Notes: a model not told the origin generated them from the sequence alone. 34,386 nucleotides of DNA from Selenomonas sp. (GCF_024693525.1 NZ_JAILKR010000086.1:1-34386), one strand, 5' to 3'; shown: positions 24,901-33,765, counted from the stretch's first letter. A program made the numbers and translations.

Positions 24901-26313
24901 ATGAAGATAGAGCTGAGTAACAAGAAATGGCTGTTGATAGGAACCCTTTGCCTGGCGGCTGGTCTGGTGACGGAGACGACGGCAGCGGCTGCCGTGACGA
25001 ATCCGGTGACGAGGCGTGTGATTCAAAAGTCCTCATCGTCACCAAGGGTTATCGCCTTTGGCAAAGCGGAGGAAAAGACAGCACCGGCAAAAACAGTGGA
25101 CGAAAACCAGGTGAAGCCTATGGCAATGAGAATCGGAAAAATCCGTTTGATTTGGCCGGAGCGGCCAAGTGCGGTACAGTATCAGGTGGTGGTGCTGCGT
25201 TCCGCCCAGGATGTGGAGGCCAACATCGCCTTGACGAAGGAACAGATTTTTACCAATGGCGTGGATTTGGATTTGAGCCGCTTCGGGGAGGAAGCGGGCA
25301 AGTTCTATTGGAAGGTCTGCGCCCTGGATTATAATGGCAATCCTATCGGTCATTTTTCCAAACCCCAGCCCATCTTGGAGGGCAGTGAGCTGAATCCTAT
25401 CGCGCCAAAACCGACTACCCAGTTTGAGCAGATGGATTATGCACCGGTTTATCCCGTGTATTCTTGGATTCCCACCGATGGGGCCAAACACCATGAAGTT
25501 CAGGTGTACCGTTCAACCCCCGATGGCGATACACTGGTTCACACCCTGCGGGCTGGCACCTATGATGTTTATGAAGACGGCGGCTATACGACGCCGGGAA
25601 AATATTATTGGCGGGTTCGGGCGGTAGATGCATACGGGTATGGAATCAGTGAGTGGTCCGGCAAGAAGTATTTTACGGTCACGGCCCCCACGCCGATTGC
25701 GGCCTTGGGCGACAGCATTACCCATGGCGGTGGTGCTATGTCCGTGCCGCCGGGGTATCTGCTCTACGATTGGGAGACATATTGCAGCGTGCCGGTAAAG
25801 AATATCGGCTTTAGTGGCAACACGACGGGGGATATGCTCGAACGCTTTGAGCGGGATGTACTGCCGTTTTCGCCGCGGGTGCTGGTCATCATGGGCGGTG
25901 TCAACGATTATCGCGCCGGCACTAACGGCTGGCATATCGTACAGAATCTCAAGGCGATTAAGGAGAAATGCGATGCCTATGGAATCATCCCGGTATTTTT
26001 GACGCCGACGCCAATCAATCCGCCGCTGATGGTCAAACGGGCCCATACGGAGCAGCCTCCCTATGATTGGAAGATCCACCAGGATTATGTAAACGATTGG
26101 GTTATGCAGCAGCCTTACCATTTGGATATCGCCTCGATGTTAGCTGACAGCAGTGGTTGGCTCAATGCCAGCTATACGACCGATGGCCTTCATCCGGATT
26201 ATTTCGGCAAGAAGTATATCGGTGAGCAGGTAGGTCTGTATCTGAAACAGCATTTCCCTTGGATTACCAATACGCTGAAAAAAAAGCCAGTTCCCCAGTA
26301 TATGGGGCATTGA
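24901..26313 (+). CDS. Exported SGNH/GDSL hydrolase with Fn3-like domains
   Basis: A protein of about 470 aa with a Sec signal peptide (KKWLLIGTLCLAAGLV, likely cut near residue 31). Two Fn3-like beta domains lie at about 75-160 and 175-260; each ends in a FYWKV/YYWRV type strand. The C-terminal SGNH hydrolase domain (265-460) has nucleophile S272 (GDSITHG), GNTTG, N335 (GGVNDY) and D428/H431 (DGLHPD). This set is complete for an esterase or deacetylase acting on surface or environmental polysaccharide, but the substrate is unknown. The start is uncertain: TTG 24889 is only 2 nt from GGAG, while ATG 24901 is 14 nt away and gives a better signal peptide. Confidence 0.85.
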   Translation: MKIELSNKKWLLIGTLCLAAGLVTETTAAAAVTNPVTRRVIQKSSSSPRVIAFGKAEEKTAPAKTVDENQVKPMAMRIGKIRLIWPERPSAVQYQVVVLRSAQDVEANIALTKEQIFTNGVDLDLSRFGEEAGKFYWKVCALDYNGNPIGHFSKPQPILEGSELNPIAPKPTTQFEQMDYAPVYPVYSWIPTDGAKHHEVQVYRSTPDGDTLVHTLRAGTYDVYEDGGYTTPGKYYWRVRAVDAYGYGISEWSGKKYFTVTAPTPIAALGDSITHGGGAMSVPPGYLLYDWETYCSVPVKNIGFSGNTTGDMLERFERDVLPFSPRVLVIMGGVNDYRAGTNGWHIVQNLKAIKEKCDAYGIIPVFLTPTPINPPLMVKRAHTEQPPYDWKIHQDYVNDWVMQQPYHLDIASMLADSSGWLNASYTTDGLHPDYFGKKYIGEQVGLYLKQHFPWITNTLKKKPVPQYMGH

Positions 26314-26343
26314 ACCGGAATTGACCGGTCAAATTCATTTTTT
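26310..26343 (+). terminator. Probable intrinsic terminator after the SGNH gene
   Basis: TTGAACCGG (26310-26318) can pair with CCGGTCAA (26325-26332) with one bulged base, followed by a T run to 26343. It overlaps the stop codon. Confidence 0.55.
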
Positions 26344-26400
26344 CTACAGGCAGGCATGATAAAGTAGGAAAAAGATTGTGGTGATTGAGAGGATGGTATC

Positions 26401-27072
26401 ATGCCCATGAAAAATATCATGCTGATTCTATTGCTGCTGCTATTGGCAGCTGGTGGTGGCATCGGCTATACCTATCAAGCAGAACGCACGCCGGAATATG
26501 CCTTGGAGCAGTTGGTGGATGGTATCAAATCCCGGGACTATGATAGGGTCAAAAAATATGCCGACGTGGACCGCCTCATCACGAGCACTTACGATGAGAG
26601 CACCACGATTCTGGCCGACAATATACAGGTGCTTCACGAAACCTATCCCCAGGATTGGTTCTTCCGTCATGATACGGCGTTTATGAAGAATTATATTGCC
26701 GAGCGCCGGAGTGACGATATCGTTTTTAGCCAGCGGTCGTTGGAATTCTACATGGACCAAAAGCTGATGCCCATCAGCCGCAGCGATGGACAGGCTAAGT
26801 GGGTTTCTGACGAGATGGGAAAGTTTGAGGACAGCTATTCGGCAGAGTTGAAGTCCGTGCAGAAAAAGGACAAGCAGGCCATTGCAGTCTTTAATATAAC
26901 TGGCAGTGAGGATTCCTATGGCAAATTGGTTCCGCAGTTGGTGATAACAGCGGAATTGGAGCAGCAGTCAGACGGTCACTGGCAGGTGGTGCATATTGCC
27001 AATATCGAAGAGGCCTTTTACCCGGTGGTCAAGGGAATCGAGGATTATTGGACGCTGCAGGGCTGGCAGTAA
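26401..27072 (+). CDS. Membrane-anchored protein, DUF2939-like
   Basis: A 223-aa protein with one N-terminal hydrophobic helix (4-22), a signal anchor or uncleaved signal, and a soluble extracytoplasmic remainder. Just after the helix, TPEYALEQLVDGIKSRDYD and KKYADVDRLI match the pattern I associate with DUF2939 (proteins of unknown function). The middle is helical and the end has a beta-rich segment. GAGAGG at 26387-26392 selects ATG 26401. It is downstream of the SGNH gene but separated by a probable terminator. No function can be assigned. Confidence 0.7.
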   Translation: MPMKNIMLILLLLLLAAGGGIGYTYQAERTPEYALEQLVDGIKSRDYDRVKKYADVDRLITSTYDESTTILADNIQVLHETYPQDWFFRHDTAFMKNYIAERRSDDIVFSQRSLEFYMDQKLMPISRSDGQAKWVSDEMGKFEDSYSAELKSVQKKDKQAIAVFNITGSEDSYGKLVPQLVITAELEQQSDGHWQVVHIANIEEAFYPVVKGIEDYWTLQGWQ

Positions 27073-27085
27073 AGAAATAAGTGAT

Positions 27086-27127
27086 AAGGCTGGAACAAAA
27101 CGTCAAAGTTTTGTTCCAGCCTTTTTT
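27086..27127 (+). terminator. Intrinsic terminator after the DUF2939-like gene
   Basis: A perfect 16-bp stem (AAGGCTGGAACAAAAC at 27086-27101 with 27108-27123), a 6-nt loop and a T run to 27127. Confidence 0.93.
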
Positions 27128-27129
27128 AT

Positions 27130-27179
27130 ACTAAAAATACATATAAAATTTTAGATAAATGTTTATATGTATTTTTAGT
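27130..27179. repeat. AT-rich perfect 18-bp inverted repeat
   Basis: ACTAAAAATACATATAAA at 27130-27147 is repeated perfectly in inverse at 27162-27179 with a 14-base spacer. It starts three bases after a complete terminator. It may be a protein-binding site, a second hairpin or a small mobile remnant. No flanking target duplication is evident. Confidence 0.7.
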
Positions 27180-27260
27180 GTTTTGTCGTGATATGCTGTG
27201 ATTTGATGAATATTTTTCGGATAATCTAGATAAAAATCGATAAATAAATACAGAATACTA

Positions 27261-27289
27261 TTGATTTTGTTTACATAAAACATTATAAT
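27261..27289 (+). promoter_or_regulatory. Promoter of the ribose-type operon
   Basis: TTGATT (27261-27266) and a perfect TATAAT (27284-27289) are separated by 17 bp. The mRNA would have a leader of about 75 nt. Confidence 0.75.
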
Positions 27290-27301
27290 GTGTTTTGTAA
27301 A
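27270..27301. promoter_or_regulatory. 32-bp palindromic operator over the ribose-type promoter
   Basis: TTTACATAAAACA and TGTGTTTTGTAAA are inverted arms (11 of 13 matching) around the centre TTATAA. The inner CATTATAATG is a perfect palindrome. It covers the spacer, the -10 and the likely start, a repression site probably bound by the operon's own LacI-family regulator. Confidence 0.65.
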
Positions 27302-27371
27302 TAAAAAATATATAAATTGATGGCCGAAAATTTATGTATGAAACTTGACGAAAGCAAGGGGGTACATGATA

Positions 27372-27767
27372 ATGAAAAAACGAGGAGTTTTGAATGCACA
27401 GTTGTCTGCCTGCATTGCTGCCCTGGGACATAAAGATATGTTCATGATAGGTGATGCTGGTATGCCGATCCCGCCGGGGGTTGAAGTGGTGGATTTGGCG
27501 GTATGCCAAGGGGTGCCGACATTTCGGCAGGTTATGGATGCTGTGCTGGAGGAAGCAGCTGTTGAGGGGTGTTATCTGGCTGATGAAATCCGTGAGAATA
27601 ATCCGGAACTTCATGACTATATCCAAAAGAAACTCGGATCGATAGAATATGAATACATGCCGCATGAAGCATTGAAGGAATTGTCCGGACGAGCGCGATT
27701 CGCCATCCGGACAGGGGAATTTACTCCATATCCCAATGTTATCCTGCGGGCAGGTGTAGTCTTTTAA
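27372..27767 (+). CDS. rbsD: D-ribose pyranase
   Basis: A 131-aa protein, the same length as typical RbsD. It has the catalytic H20 (ALGHKD) and the GDAGMPIP motif (D28). It interconverts the pyranose and furanose forms of D-ribose, or beta-pyranose of related sugars, so that the kinase can use them. AAGGGGG at 27356-27362 is 9 nt before ATG 27372; ATG 27366 is only 3 nt away and was rejected. It is the first gene of the operon, 15 nt before the regulator gene. Confidence 0.92.
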   Translation: MKKRGVLNAQLSACIAALGHKDMFMIGDAGMPIPPGVEVVDLAVCQGVPTFRQVMDAVLEEAAVEGCYLADEIRENNPELHDYIQKKLGSIEYEYMPHEALKELSGRARFAIRTGEFTPYPNVILRAGVVF

Positions 27768-27782
27768 GCAGGAGTGATAAAG

Positions 27783-28787
27783 GTGAAGGTTAACATCAAG
27801 AAGATTAGTGAATTGTCCGGTTTTTCGCCGGCAACGGTATCCAATGCCCTGAATAATAAAAAAGGGGTAAACCATGAAACAGCTATGCAGATCCTGGCTA
27901 TTGCAAAAGAGTATGGATATATTTCCGAGAATAAAATTAAATGCATAAAGCTGGTGTCTTATCACGACAGTGGCAAAATTGTTTCGGATGCACCGTTCTT
28001 TAATAATCTTCTTGAAAGCGTTTCCAATTCTTGCCGTGACGAGGGCATGGATATGAAAGTTGTGAACTTGTACCGGCGGGAGGCGGATTATGCCCAGCAA
28101 GTAGAATTGCTGCTGCAGGACACATCCGCAGCTATCCTGCTGGTGGGAACTGAATTATCAGAGGAAGACGCGAAAGCCTTTGCTGAGACGAAAATGCCGC
28201 TGGTTTTGCTGGATTGCAGTTTCGATAATCTGCCCTTCCATTCGGTACTAATGGAAAATGAGAATTCTACGAAACAAGCAGTGAATTACCTGATCGAGCT
28301 TGGTCACAAGAAGATTGGTTATCTTCGCAGTGAGGTAACCTCGCGGAATTTTCAGGAACGATTTGCCGGTTACGAACAAGCGATGCGCCAGCATGGATTA
28401 GCGGTAGAAAAGAAATATTGCCCTGGGATACCCGTATCGATTACTGGTGCTTATGAGACTTTTGGCAAGCTGCTGGAGGAAGGCCGGGAATTGCCTACGG
28501 CATTTTTGGCTGACAACGATATGATTGCCCTGGGGGTTATGCAGGCGTTGCAGAAATATCAGGTAAGGATTCCCGAAGATATTTCGGTAGTGGGCTTTGA
28601 CGATATTGAGTTTAGCCGGGTATTTGCGCCGGGACTTACAACAATCAAAGTGCATACGAAGGAACTGGGCGAGCTTGCTGTAGAAAAATTGTTGGGGCTG
28701 ATTAAAAGGCCCCAGTGTGTGCATACCAGAACGCAAATGTATACGCAGCTGGTGGTTCGCGGCAGTACCGCGCCACTGGAAAAATGA
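27783..28787 (+). CDS. LacI-family transcriptional regulator
   Basis: A 334-aa protein starting with GTG at 27783, 8 nt after GGAG at 27771-27774. An in-frame GTG at 27774 overlaps that RBS and was rejected. The helix-turn-helix is at about 3-28 (ISELSGFSPATVSNALNN). The periplasmic-binding-protein-like effector domain runs from about 52 to 330, including VGFDDIEFSRVFAPGLTTI. It probably represses this operon by binding the palindrome over the promoter and responds to ribose or a related sugar (phosphate). The operator centre is TA instead of the CG common for LacI proteins. Confidence 0.9.
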   Translation: MKVNIKKISELSGFSPATVSNALNNKKGVNHETAMQILAIAKEYGYISENKIKCIKLVSYHDSGKIVSDAPFFNNLLESVSNSCRDEGMDMKVVNLYRREADYAQQVELLLQDTSAAILLVGTELSEEDAKAFAETKMPLVLLDCSFDNLPFHSVLMENENSTKQAVNYLIELGHKKIGYLRSEVTSRNFQERFAGYEQAMRQHGLAVEKKYCPGIPVSITGAYETFGKLLEEGRELPTAFLADNDMIALGVMQALQKYQVRIPEDISVVGFDDIEFSRVFAPGLTTIKVHTKELGELAVEKLLGLIKRPQCVHTRTQMYTQLVVRGSTAPLEK

Positions 28788-28810
28788 GCTAAAATTAGGA
28801 GGAGTTTGTT

Positions 28811-30154
28811 ATGCTTCTTGGAAATCGTGATGATATCGTCCAATATGATAATGGTTACATCAGCAAAATTCCTATTTTTCAGTTTATCCTATTAAGCTGC
28901 CTGGTGCCGCTTTGGGCGGCGGCAGCCAGCTTAAATGATGTACTTATCACGCAGTTTAAGAGTGTTTTTGCCTTGAGCGATTTTGCCAGTGCTTTGGTTC
29001 AAAGTGCCTTTTATAGCGGTTACTTTCTGATTTCAATTCCGGCTTCGATGGTCATTCGCAAAACAACTTACAAGACGGCTATCCTTTGCGGATTGGGATT
29101 CTATATTGCGGGGTGCTGTCTGTTTTTCCCGGCATCGCATATGGCTACGTATACGATGTTCCTGTTTGCGATTTTTGCCATTGCGATTGGTCTCGGTTTC
29201 TTGGAAACTTCGGTCAATACGTATAGTACGATGTTAGGTCCACAGGAGACGGCGACGCTCCGCTTGAATATTAGCCAGACGTTTCAGCCTATCGGCTCTA
29301 TCAGCGGCATCCTGCTGGGTAAGTATCTTATTTTCCAAGAGGGCGAGTCAATGGCTTCCCAGCTGGCTGGCATGGATGCTGTACAGGCAGCGGCCTATAA
29401 AATGGAAATGTTGCAGCATACACTGGAACCGTATCATGCGATGATTTATGTGTTACTGGCGATTTTTGCTTTGTTTGCTGTTACGGCCTATCCGAAGTGC
29501 AAGGTTAAGAGTGCTTCGACTGAGGGGATCCCGAGTATTGGCCGTACCCTTTCGTATCTGGCGAAGAATACCCGTTTCCAAAGAGGTATCGTGGCACAGT
29601 TCCTTTATGTTGGTATGCAGGTCGCCGTTTGGTCCTTTACGATTCGTTTGGCGCTTCACTTGGACCCTTCCATCAATGAACGGACGGCGGCAAATTATAT
29701 GGTGGTAAGCTTTATTTTCTTCTTTGTGGGGAAATTTGTTGCCAACTTCTTGATGACGAAGTTTTCCGCCAATCGCGTATTGAAAATTTATGCGCTGATT
29801 GGTATGATAGATATTTTTTATACGGCATTGGCTCCGGGCATGACGGCCCTCTATGGTGCTGTATTGGCAAGTTTTTTGTTCGGGCCGTGCTGGGCAACAA
29901 TTTATGCGCGTACCTTGGATGCGGTGGAGAAAAAATACACCGAGACTGCTGGCGCTATTATTGTCATGTCCATTGTCGGTGGTGCTTTCGTTCCGGCTAT
30001 CCAAGGTTATGTTTCGGATGTAACGGGTTCGATGCAGTTATCCTTCATCATTAACGTTCTTTGCTTTGCCTTTATTGGCTGGTATTTCCACAAAGAGCAT
30101 AAGCTGGAGACAGAGGATGAGGAGGCGCTGGTCGTTGCAAATCATAACGCATGA
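28811..30154 (+). CDS. MFS sugar permease, FucP-type
   Basis: A 447-aa protein with about 12 helices of the fucose/glucose/galactose (FucP-like) sugar:H+ symporter branch, with features such as SAFYSGYFLISIPASMVIRK and GLGFLETSVNTYSTMLGP. It would replace the RbsABC ATP-driven system as the sugar importer of this operon. AGGAGGAG is at 28797-28804. The DUF4867 gene starts within its last 20 bases. Actual substrate (ribose or another pentose/deoxysugar) is inferred from the neighbours. Confidence 0.88.
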   Translation: MLLGNRDDIVQYDNGYISKIPIFQFILLSCLVPLWAAAASLNDVLITQFKSVFALSDFASALVQSAFYSGYFLISIPASMVIRKTTYKTAILCGLGFYIAGCCLFFPASHMATYTMFLFAIFAIAIGLGFLETSVNTYSTMLGPQETATLRLNISQTFQPIGSISGILLGKYLIFQEGESMASQLAGMDAVQAAAYKMEMLQHTLEPYHAMIYVLLAIFALFAVTAYPKCKVKSASTEGIPSIGRTLSYLAKNTRFQRGIVAQFLYVGMQVAVWSFTIRLALHLDPSINERTAANYMVVSFIFFFVGKFVANFLMTKFSANRVLKIYALIGMIDIFYTALAPGMTALYGAVLASFLFGPCWATIYARTLDAVEKKYTETAGAIIVMSIVGGAFVPAIQGYVSDVTGSMQLSFIINVLCFAFIGWYFHKEHKLETEDEEALVVANHNA

Positions 30155-30755
30155 AAATTTTCGTCAGTATGGCAGAATCCTGCCGTTGGATTTGAGTGAT
30201 TTTGTGGCTCGCATGAGAGCCAGGGAGTCAGTTCCAGAAGGAGAAGTCATTTACGAAGCTTCTGTTCCGGACTTAGAGAAAATGGCTCTTTTCCATACGC
30301 TGCAACAGGAAGTGTTTGGCGGGATTCCAACAGAATTGGGGCATTGCAGCGGATGGAATCATAAACTCAATGGACTGGAATATCATCGTTCGTCAGAGAT
30401 CGATTTAGCAGCTACGGACCTTGTCCTGATGCTGGGGCGCCAGCAGGACATTGATTGGGATACGTATACTTATGATACGTCAAAAGTGGAGTGCTTCAGG
30501 ATTCCGGCAGGAACAGCGGTGGAGCTTTATGCGACGACGCTCCATTTCGCTCCTGGCAGCGTTGGCTATGCGGAATTTCGCATGGGGGTAGCGTTGCCGC
30601 GCGGAACAAATGAAACATTGGCTGAACCTGCAGCGGGCAGTGGAGAAAACCGGCTGCTGATGAATAAGAATAAATGGCTGCTGGCTCATGAAGAGAGCGG
30701 CCTGCAAAAACAAGGGGCGTGGATTGGACTGCGTGGAGAAAATATAACGGTCTGA
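30135..30755 (+). CDS. DUF4867 family protein, cupin-like
   Basis: A 206-aa cytoplasmic protein. The start is TTG 30135, placed 9 nt after GGAGG at 30121-30125 inside the MFS gene; a 23-codon upstream extension reads as MFS-frame shadow. Conserved stretches of DUF4867 are recognised: LGHCSGWNHKLNGLEYHRSS, MLGRQQDI and PAGTAVELYATTLHFAP. The pattern of H and E residues in EYHRSSEID and VELYATTLHF resembles metal-binding cupin isomerases, but this is inferred. The family has no established activity that I know. Its place between the permease and kinase genes suggests a sugar isomerase, epimerase or sugar-binding role. Confidence 0.8.
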   Translation: MQIITHENFRQYGRILPLDLSDFVARMRARESVPEGEVIYEASVPDLEKMALFHTLQQEVFGGIPTELGHCSGWNHKLNGLEYHRSSEIDLAATDLVLMLGRQQDIDWDTYTYDTSKVECFRIPAGTAVELYATTLHFAPGSVGYAEFRMGVALPRGTNETLAEPAAGSGENRLLMNKNKWLLAHEESGLQKQGAWIGLRGENITV

Positions 30756-30784
30756 CCGGGAAACGCCGGAGGAGAGAAATTATC

Positions 30785-31699
30785 ATGAAGAATGTGTTAG
30801 TGGTTGGCAGCCTGAATATGGATTTCGATGTGTATATGGAAAGACGCCCGTTACCAGGGGAAACGGTAATGGCCAAAAATCTTAAATTGGTCCCGGGCGG
30901 TAAAGGGGCCAATCAGGCGTATGCTTTGGGAAAACTGGGTGTAAAAACGGCGATGGTTGGCGCTGTGGGAAAGGATTCTTTTGGCCAGCAAATGCTGGAA
31001 AATTTGCATAGTGTGTGTGTGGATACGGCTGGGATACTGGTCTCAGAGACTTCAGAAACGGGGAAGGCTTTTATCGAAGTAGAGGATAACGGCCAGAATA
31101 GTATCAGTGTGATAGCTGGTGCGAATTATGAGGTGGATGGGAAGCTGATCCGCGAAAACCGTCATTTGTTTGAAGCGGCTGATGTGGTAGTTATGCAACT
31201 GGAAATCCCCCTGCCGGCCGTAATTGAAGCTGCTCAATTAGCACGAGAATGCGGGAAGATGGTCGTTATAGACCCAGCACCAGCAAAAGCAGATTTTCCC
31301 GCGGAGTTGTATCCGCTGATTGATATCACAAAACCAAATGAAACCGAGCTGTCGGTTTTGACCGGAATGCCGACCGATACGGAAGAACAAGTAATTGCTG
31401 CGGCACGAAGTCTCACGGCCAAAGGGGTGGGTGCTGTCCTCGTAACACTTGGCGGTAATGGCACGATGCTGGTTACGAATGAACGGCTGCAGACTTTCCC
31501 CGCATATAAAGTCAAAGCCGTTGATACAACTGCGGCCGGGGACTGTTTCTTGGCGGCATTCCTGAGTGCCTTTGATGGGGAAAATTATGTGGATGCCATC
31601 GATTTTGCGGCTCGGGCGTCGGCTATTGCTGTCACGCGCCCCGGGGCACAAACCTCGATTCCGAATTGTGAGGAGATACAGGCTTTTCGCGTTTCTTGA
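30785..31699 (+). CDS. rbsK: Ribokinase (PfkB family)
   Basis: A 304-aa kinase. It has the sugar-binding GGKGANQA motif at 38-45 and the ATP/catalytic motif DTTAAGD at 247-253 with catalytic D253. It phosphorylates D-ribose to ribose-5-phosphate or a related pentose. GGAGGAGAG at 30768-30776 selects ATG 30785 over an upstream in-frame ATG in the DUF4867 gene. It is the last gene of the operon, followed by a strong terminator. Confidence 0.93.
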   Translation: MKNVLVVGSLNMDFDVYMERRPLPGETVMAKNLKLVPGGKGANQAYALGKLGVKTAMVGAVGKDSFGQQMLENLHSVCVDTAGILVSETSETGKAFIEVEDNGQNSISVIAGANYEVDGKLIRENRHLFEAADVVVMQLEIPLPAVIEAAQLARECGKMVVIDPAPAKADFPAELYPLIDITKPNETELSVLTGMPTDTEEQVIAAARSLTAKGVGAVLVTLGGNGTMLVTNERLQTFPAYKVKAVDTTAAGDCFLAAFLSAFDGENYVDAIDFAARASAIAVTRPGAQTSIPNCEEIQAFRVS

Positions 31700-31730
31700 T
31701 TCGGCTTTTTCTTAGGGAGTAATTGTTGCA

Positions 31731-31778
31731 AAGGGCAGGGAATCATCCTAGTGATGATTCTCTGCCCTTCTTTTTTTT
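31731..31778 (+). terminator. Intrinsic terminator of the ribose-type operon
   Basis: A 17-bp stem (31731-31747 with 31753-31769, one G-T pair) has a 5-nt loop and eight Ts. Confidence 0.93.
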
Positions 31779-31885
31779 ATTGCTTAAATTTATAAAATTC
31801 TGTTAAAGGCAGGATTATAGGGGGTGATGTCGAACTGATATAACAGAAATTATAAGGGATATTAAGGATATAGGAGGAGATTATC

Positions 31886-33661
31886 ATGTCGTTAAAGGGA
31901 CGTTTTGTCATCATGATCGTCGGTACGGCGATATTGACAACAGTGTTGGTCAGTGCGCTATTCATCACCAATCTCATCAGTGAGACTGACCGTCAGGTGG
32001 AAATGTATCGTCAGACCCTGACCCAGGATGTGGAACGGGAGCTCAAGATTGAAACAGAATCGGCGATTTCTATCATCAAGCAGGTTTATGACCGTCAGCA
32101 GAAAGGAGAGCTGACAGAGGAACAAGCCAAGAAAGAAGCCGCAAACCTGATTCGCCAGATGCGTTATGATGATGGCAATGGCTATTTCTGGATTGATACC
32201 TATGACGGTGTCAATGTGGTTTTACTGGGCCGTGATACCGAAGGAAAATCCCGTATTGATTTGGTAGATCCGGCGGGGCGGCATTTCATCAAGGAAATGA
32301 TTGAGAATGGTCGCAAAGATGGCGGCGGTTACACGGATTTGATGTTTGCCAAACCAAATGAGACAACGCCGCTTCCCAAACGCAACTACACGGCAACCTT
32401 TGCCCCGTATCAGTGGGTGGTAGGTACTGGTGTTTGGATTGACTATATTGATACGAAGGTGGCTGAGGAGCGGGCTGAGGCAGATGGGACGTTCTGGGGC
32501 AGCCTTTTGAAACTCGGTGGTATCATCGTCGTGCTGCTGGCGGTCTTTATTGGCCTGGGGATGTATGCCGCTGGAACAGTGGTTGGACCTATTCACTTGG
32601 TCACCAATCGGTTGGGAATTCTCGCGACCGGCGATTTCCGCAAGGATGAATCCCTCACGGAAGTCATGCATCGCAGCGATGAGATTGGTGAGATGAGCCA
32701 GGCTCTGCAGAAATTACAGCAGCAGGTCCATGATATGATGCGTCAGGTGTCAGAGTCCAGCAAGCAGGTCGCCTCTTCATCGCAGCAGCTGACGAACAGC
32801 TCCGAGCAGTCGGCTGAGGTCAGCGGTCAGGTAGCCGATTCGATTGTCAACGTGGCTGGTTCCTGCAGTGAGCAGTTCACGGAGGTCGAGAATGCCAGCG
32901 AGCATATCAACAATCTGGCCATAAATATGGAGAAGTTCGAAAAGGCGCTGGATCATGCTGGAACGGTAGTTGGCTCGGCCAAATCCCAGGCGGATTCCGG
33001 GGAAAAGAAAGTTGCCAGTGCGGTTCAGCAGATGGAGCTTATTGAGCAGTCGGTTAGTGAATCGGCTCAGGTCATTGAGGAACTGGGGCGTGAATCGGAT
33101 AAGATTGGCACCATTGTTGATGCGATTTCGGAGATTGCCGAGCAGACGAATCTGTTGGCGCTCAATGCCGCCATCGAGGCAGCCCGGGCTGGTGAGCATG
33201 GCCGCGGCTTTGCGGTAGTTGCCGATGAAGTCCGCAAGTTGGCTGAGCAGTCAAGTGAGTCGGCCCGTGAGATTGCCGGCATCATTGGCTCCATTCAGTC
33301 GAAATCGAGAAGTGCGGTATCGGTTATGCAGGATGGTGTCAGCCAGGTACAGAATGGTGTTGGTGCTGTAAACGGTGCCGGCATGACCTTCAAGGATATT
33401 GCAGAGATGGTGGAAAAGGTAGTGGAAGAGACGCGGGAAATGGAGCGGATCGTTGTGACCCTTTCCACCAGTACCAATACGATATCCGGGGCAATTAGCA
33501 AGATTAGTGCTATGAGCCGCAGCGTGGCGGGCGAGGCCGAAACGGTATCAGCGGCAACGGAGGAGCAGACGGCGACGATGAATGAAATCGCCAGCTCGAG
33601 CCGTCAGTTAACGGAGATGGCACAGGATCTGGAAGCATCGGTGGAGAAGTTCAGGATTTAA
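31886..33661 (+). CDS. Methyl-accepting chemotaxis protein with a single Cache domain
   Basis: A 591-aa receptor. TM1 is at about 7-30. The periplasmic sCache_2 domain (about 35-205) has the typical [11 protein letters not shown] and [12 protein letters not shown] strands. TM2 is at about 209-232, then HAMP. The cytoplasmic signalling domain (about 330-580) has the tip sequence [20 protein letters not shown] near 418-437. Single-Cache receptors usually sense small organic acids or amino acids; the ligand here is unknown. AGGAGGAG at 31872-31879 sets the start. The gene is monocistronic between terminators. No other chemotaxis gene is in the window. Confidence 0.93.
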   Translation: MSLKGRFVIMIVGTAILTTVLVSALFITNLISETDRQVEMYRQTLTQDVERELKIETESAISIIKQVYDRQQKGELTEEQAKKEAANLIRQMRYDDGNGYFWIDTYDGVNVVLLGRDTEGKSRIDLVDPAGRHFIKEMIENGRKDGGGYTDLMFAKPNETTPLPKRNYTATFAPYQWVVGTGVWIDYIDTKVAEERAEADGTFWGSLLKLGGIIVVLLAVFIGLGMYAAGTVVGPIHLVTNRLGILATGDFRKDESLTEVMHRSDEIGEMSQALQKLQQQVHDMMRQVSESSKQVASSSQQLTNSSEQSAEVSGQVADSIVNVAGSCSEQFTEVENASEHINNLAINMEKFEKALDHAGTVVGSAKSQADSGEKKVASAVQQMELIEQSVSESAQVIEELGRESDKIGTIVDAISEIAEQTNLLALNAAIEAARAGEHGRGFAVVADEVRKLAEQSSESAREIAGIIGSIQSKSRSAVSVMQDGVSQVQNGVGAVNGAGMTFKDIAEMVEKVVEETREMERIVVTLSTSTNTISGAISKISAMSRSVAGEAETVSAATEEQTATMNEIASSSRQLTEMAQDLEASVEKFRI

Positions 33662-33672
33662 CGATAATCACT

Positions 33673-33731
33673 AAAAACTCTGTTTTATGAAGCGGCAGCC
33701 AGCCGTGGGGCCATAAAACAGAGTTTTTTTT
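33673..33731 (+). terminator. Intrinsic terminator after the chemoreceptor gene
   Basis: A perfect 17-bp stem (33673-33689 with 33712-33728), an inner GGC/GCC helix, and a T run to 33731. Confidence 0.92.
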
Positions 33732-33765
33732 GTTTACAGTATTACATTATTTTTGCTAAAAATGC

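Noticed and set aside
30066..30134. N-terminal extension of the DUF4867 protein
   Set aside because: These codons overlap the MFS gene in another frame and lie upstream of the RBS that serves TTG 30135.
31834..31841. ACTGATAT, similar to a sigma-28 -10, ahead of the chemoreceptor gene
   Set aside because: No TAAA-type -35 is found 14-16 bp upstream, so flagellar-type control is not supported.
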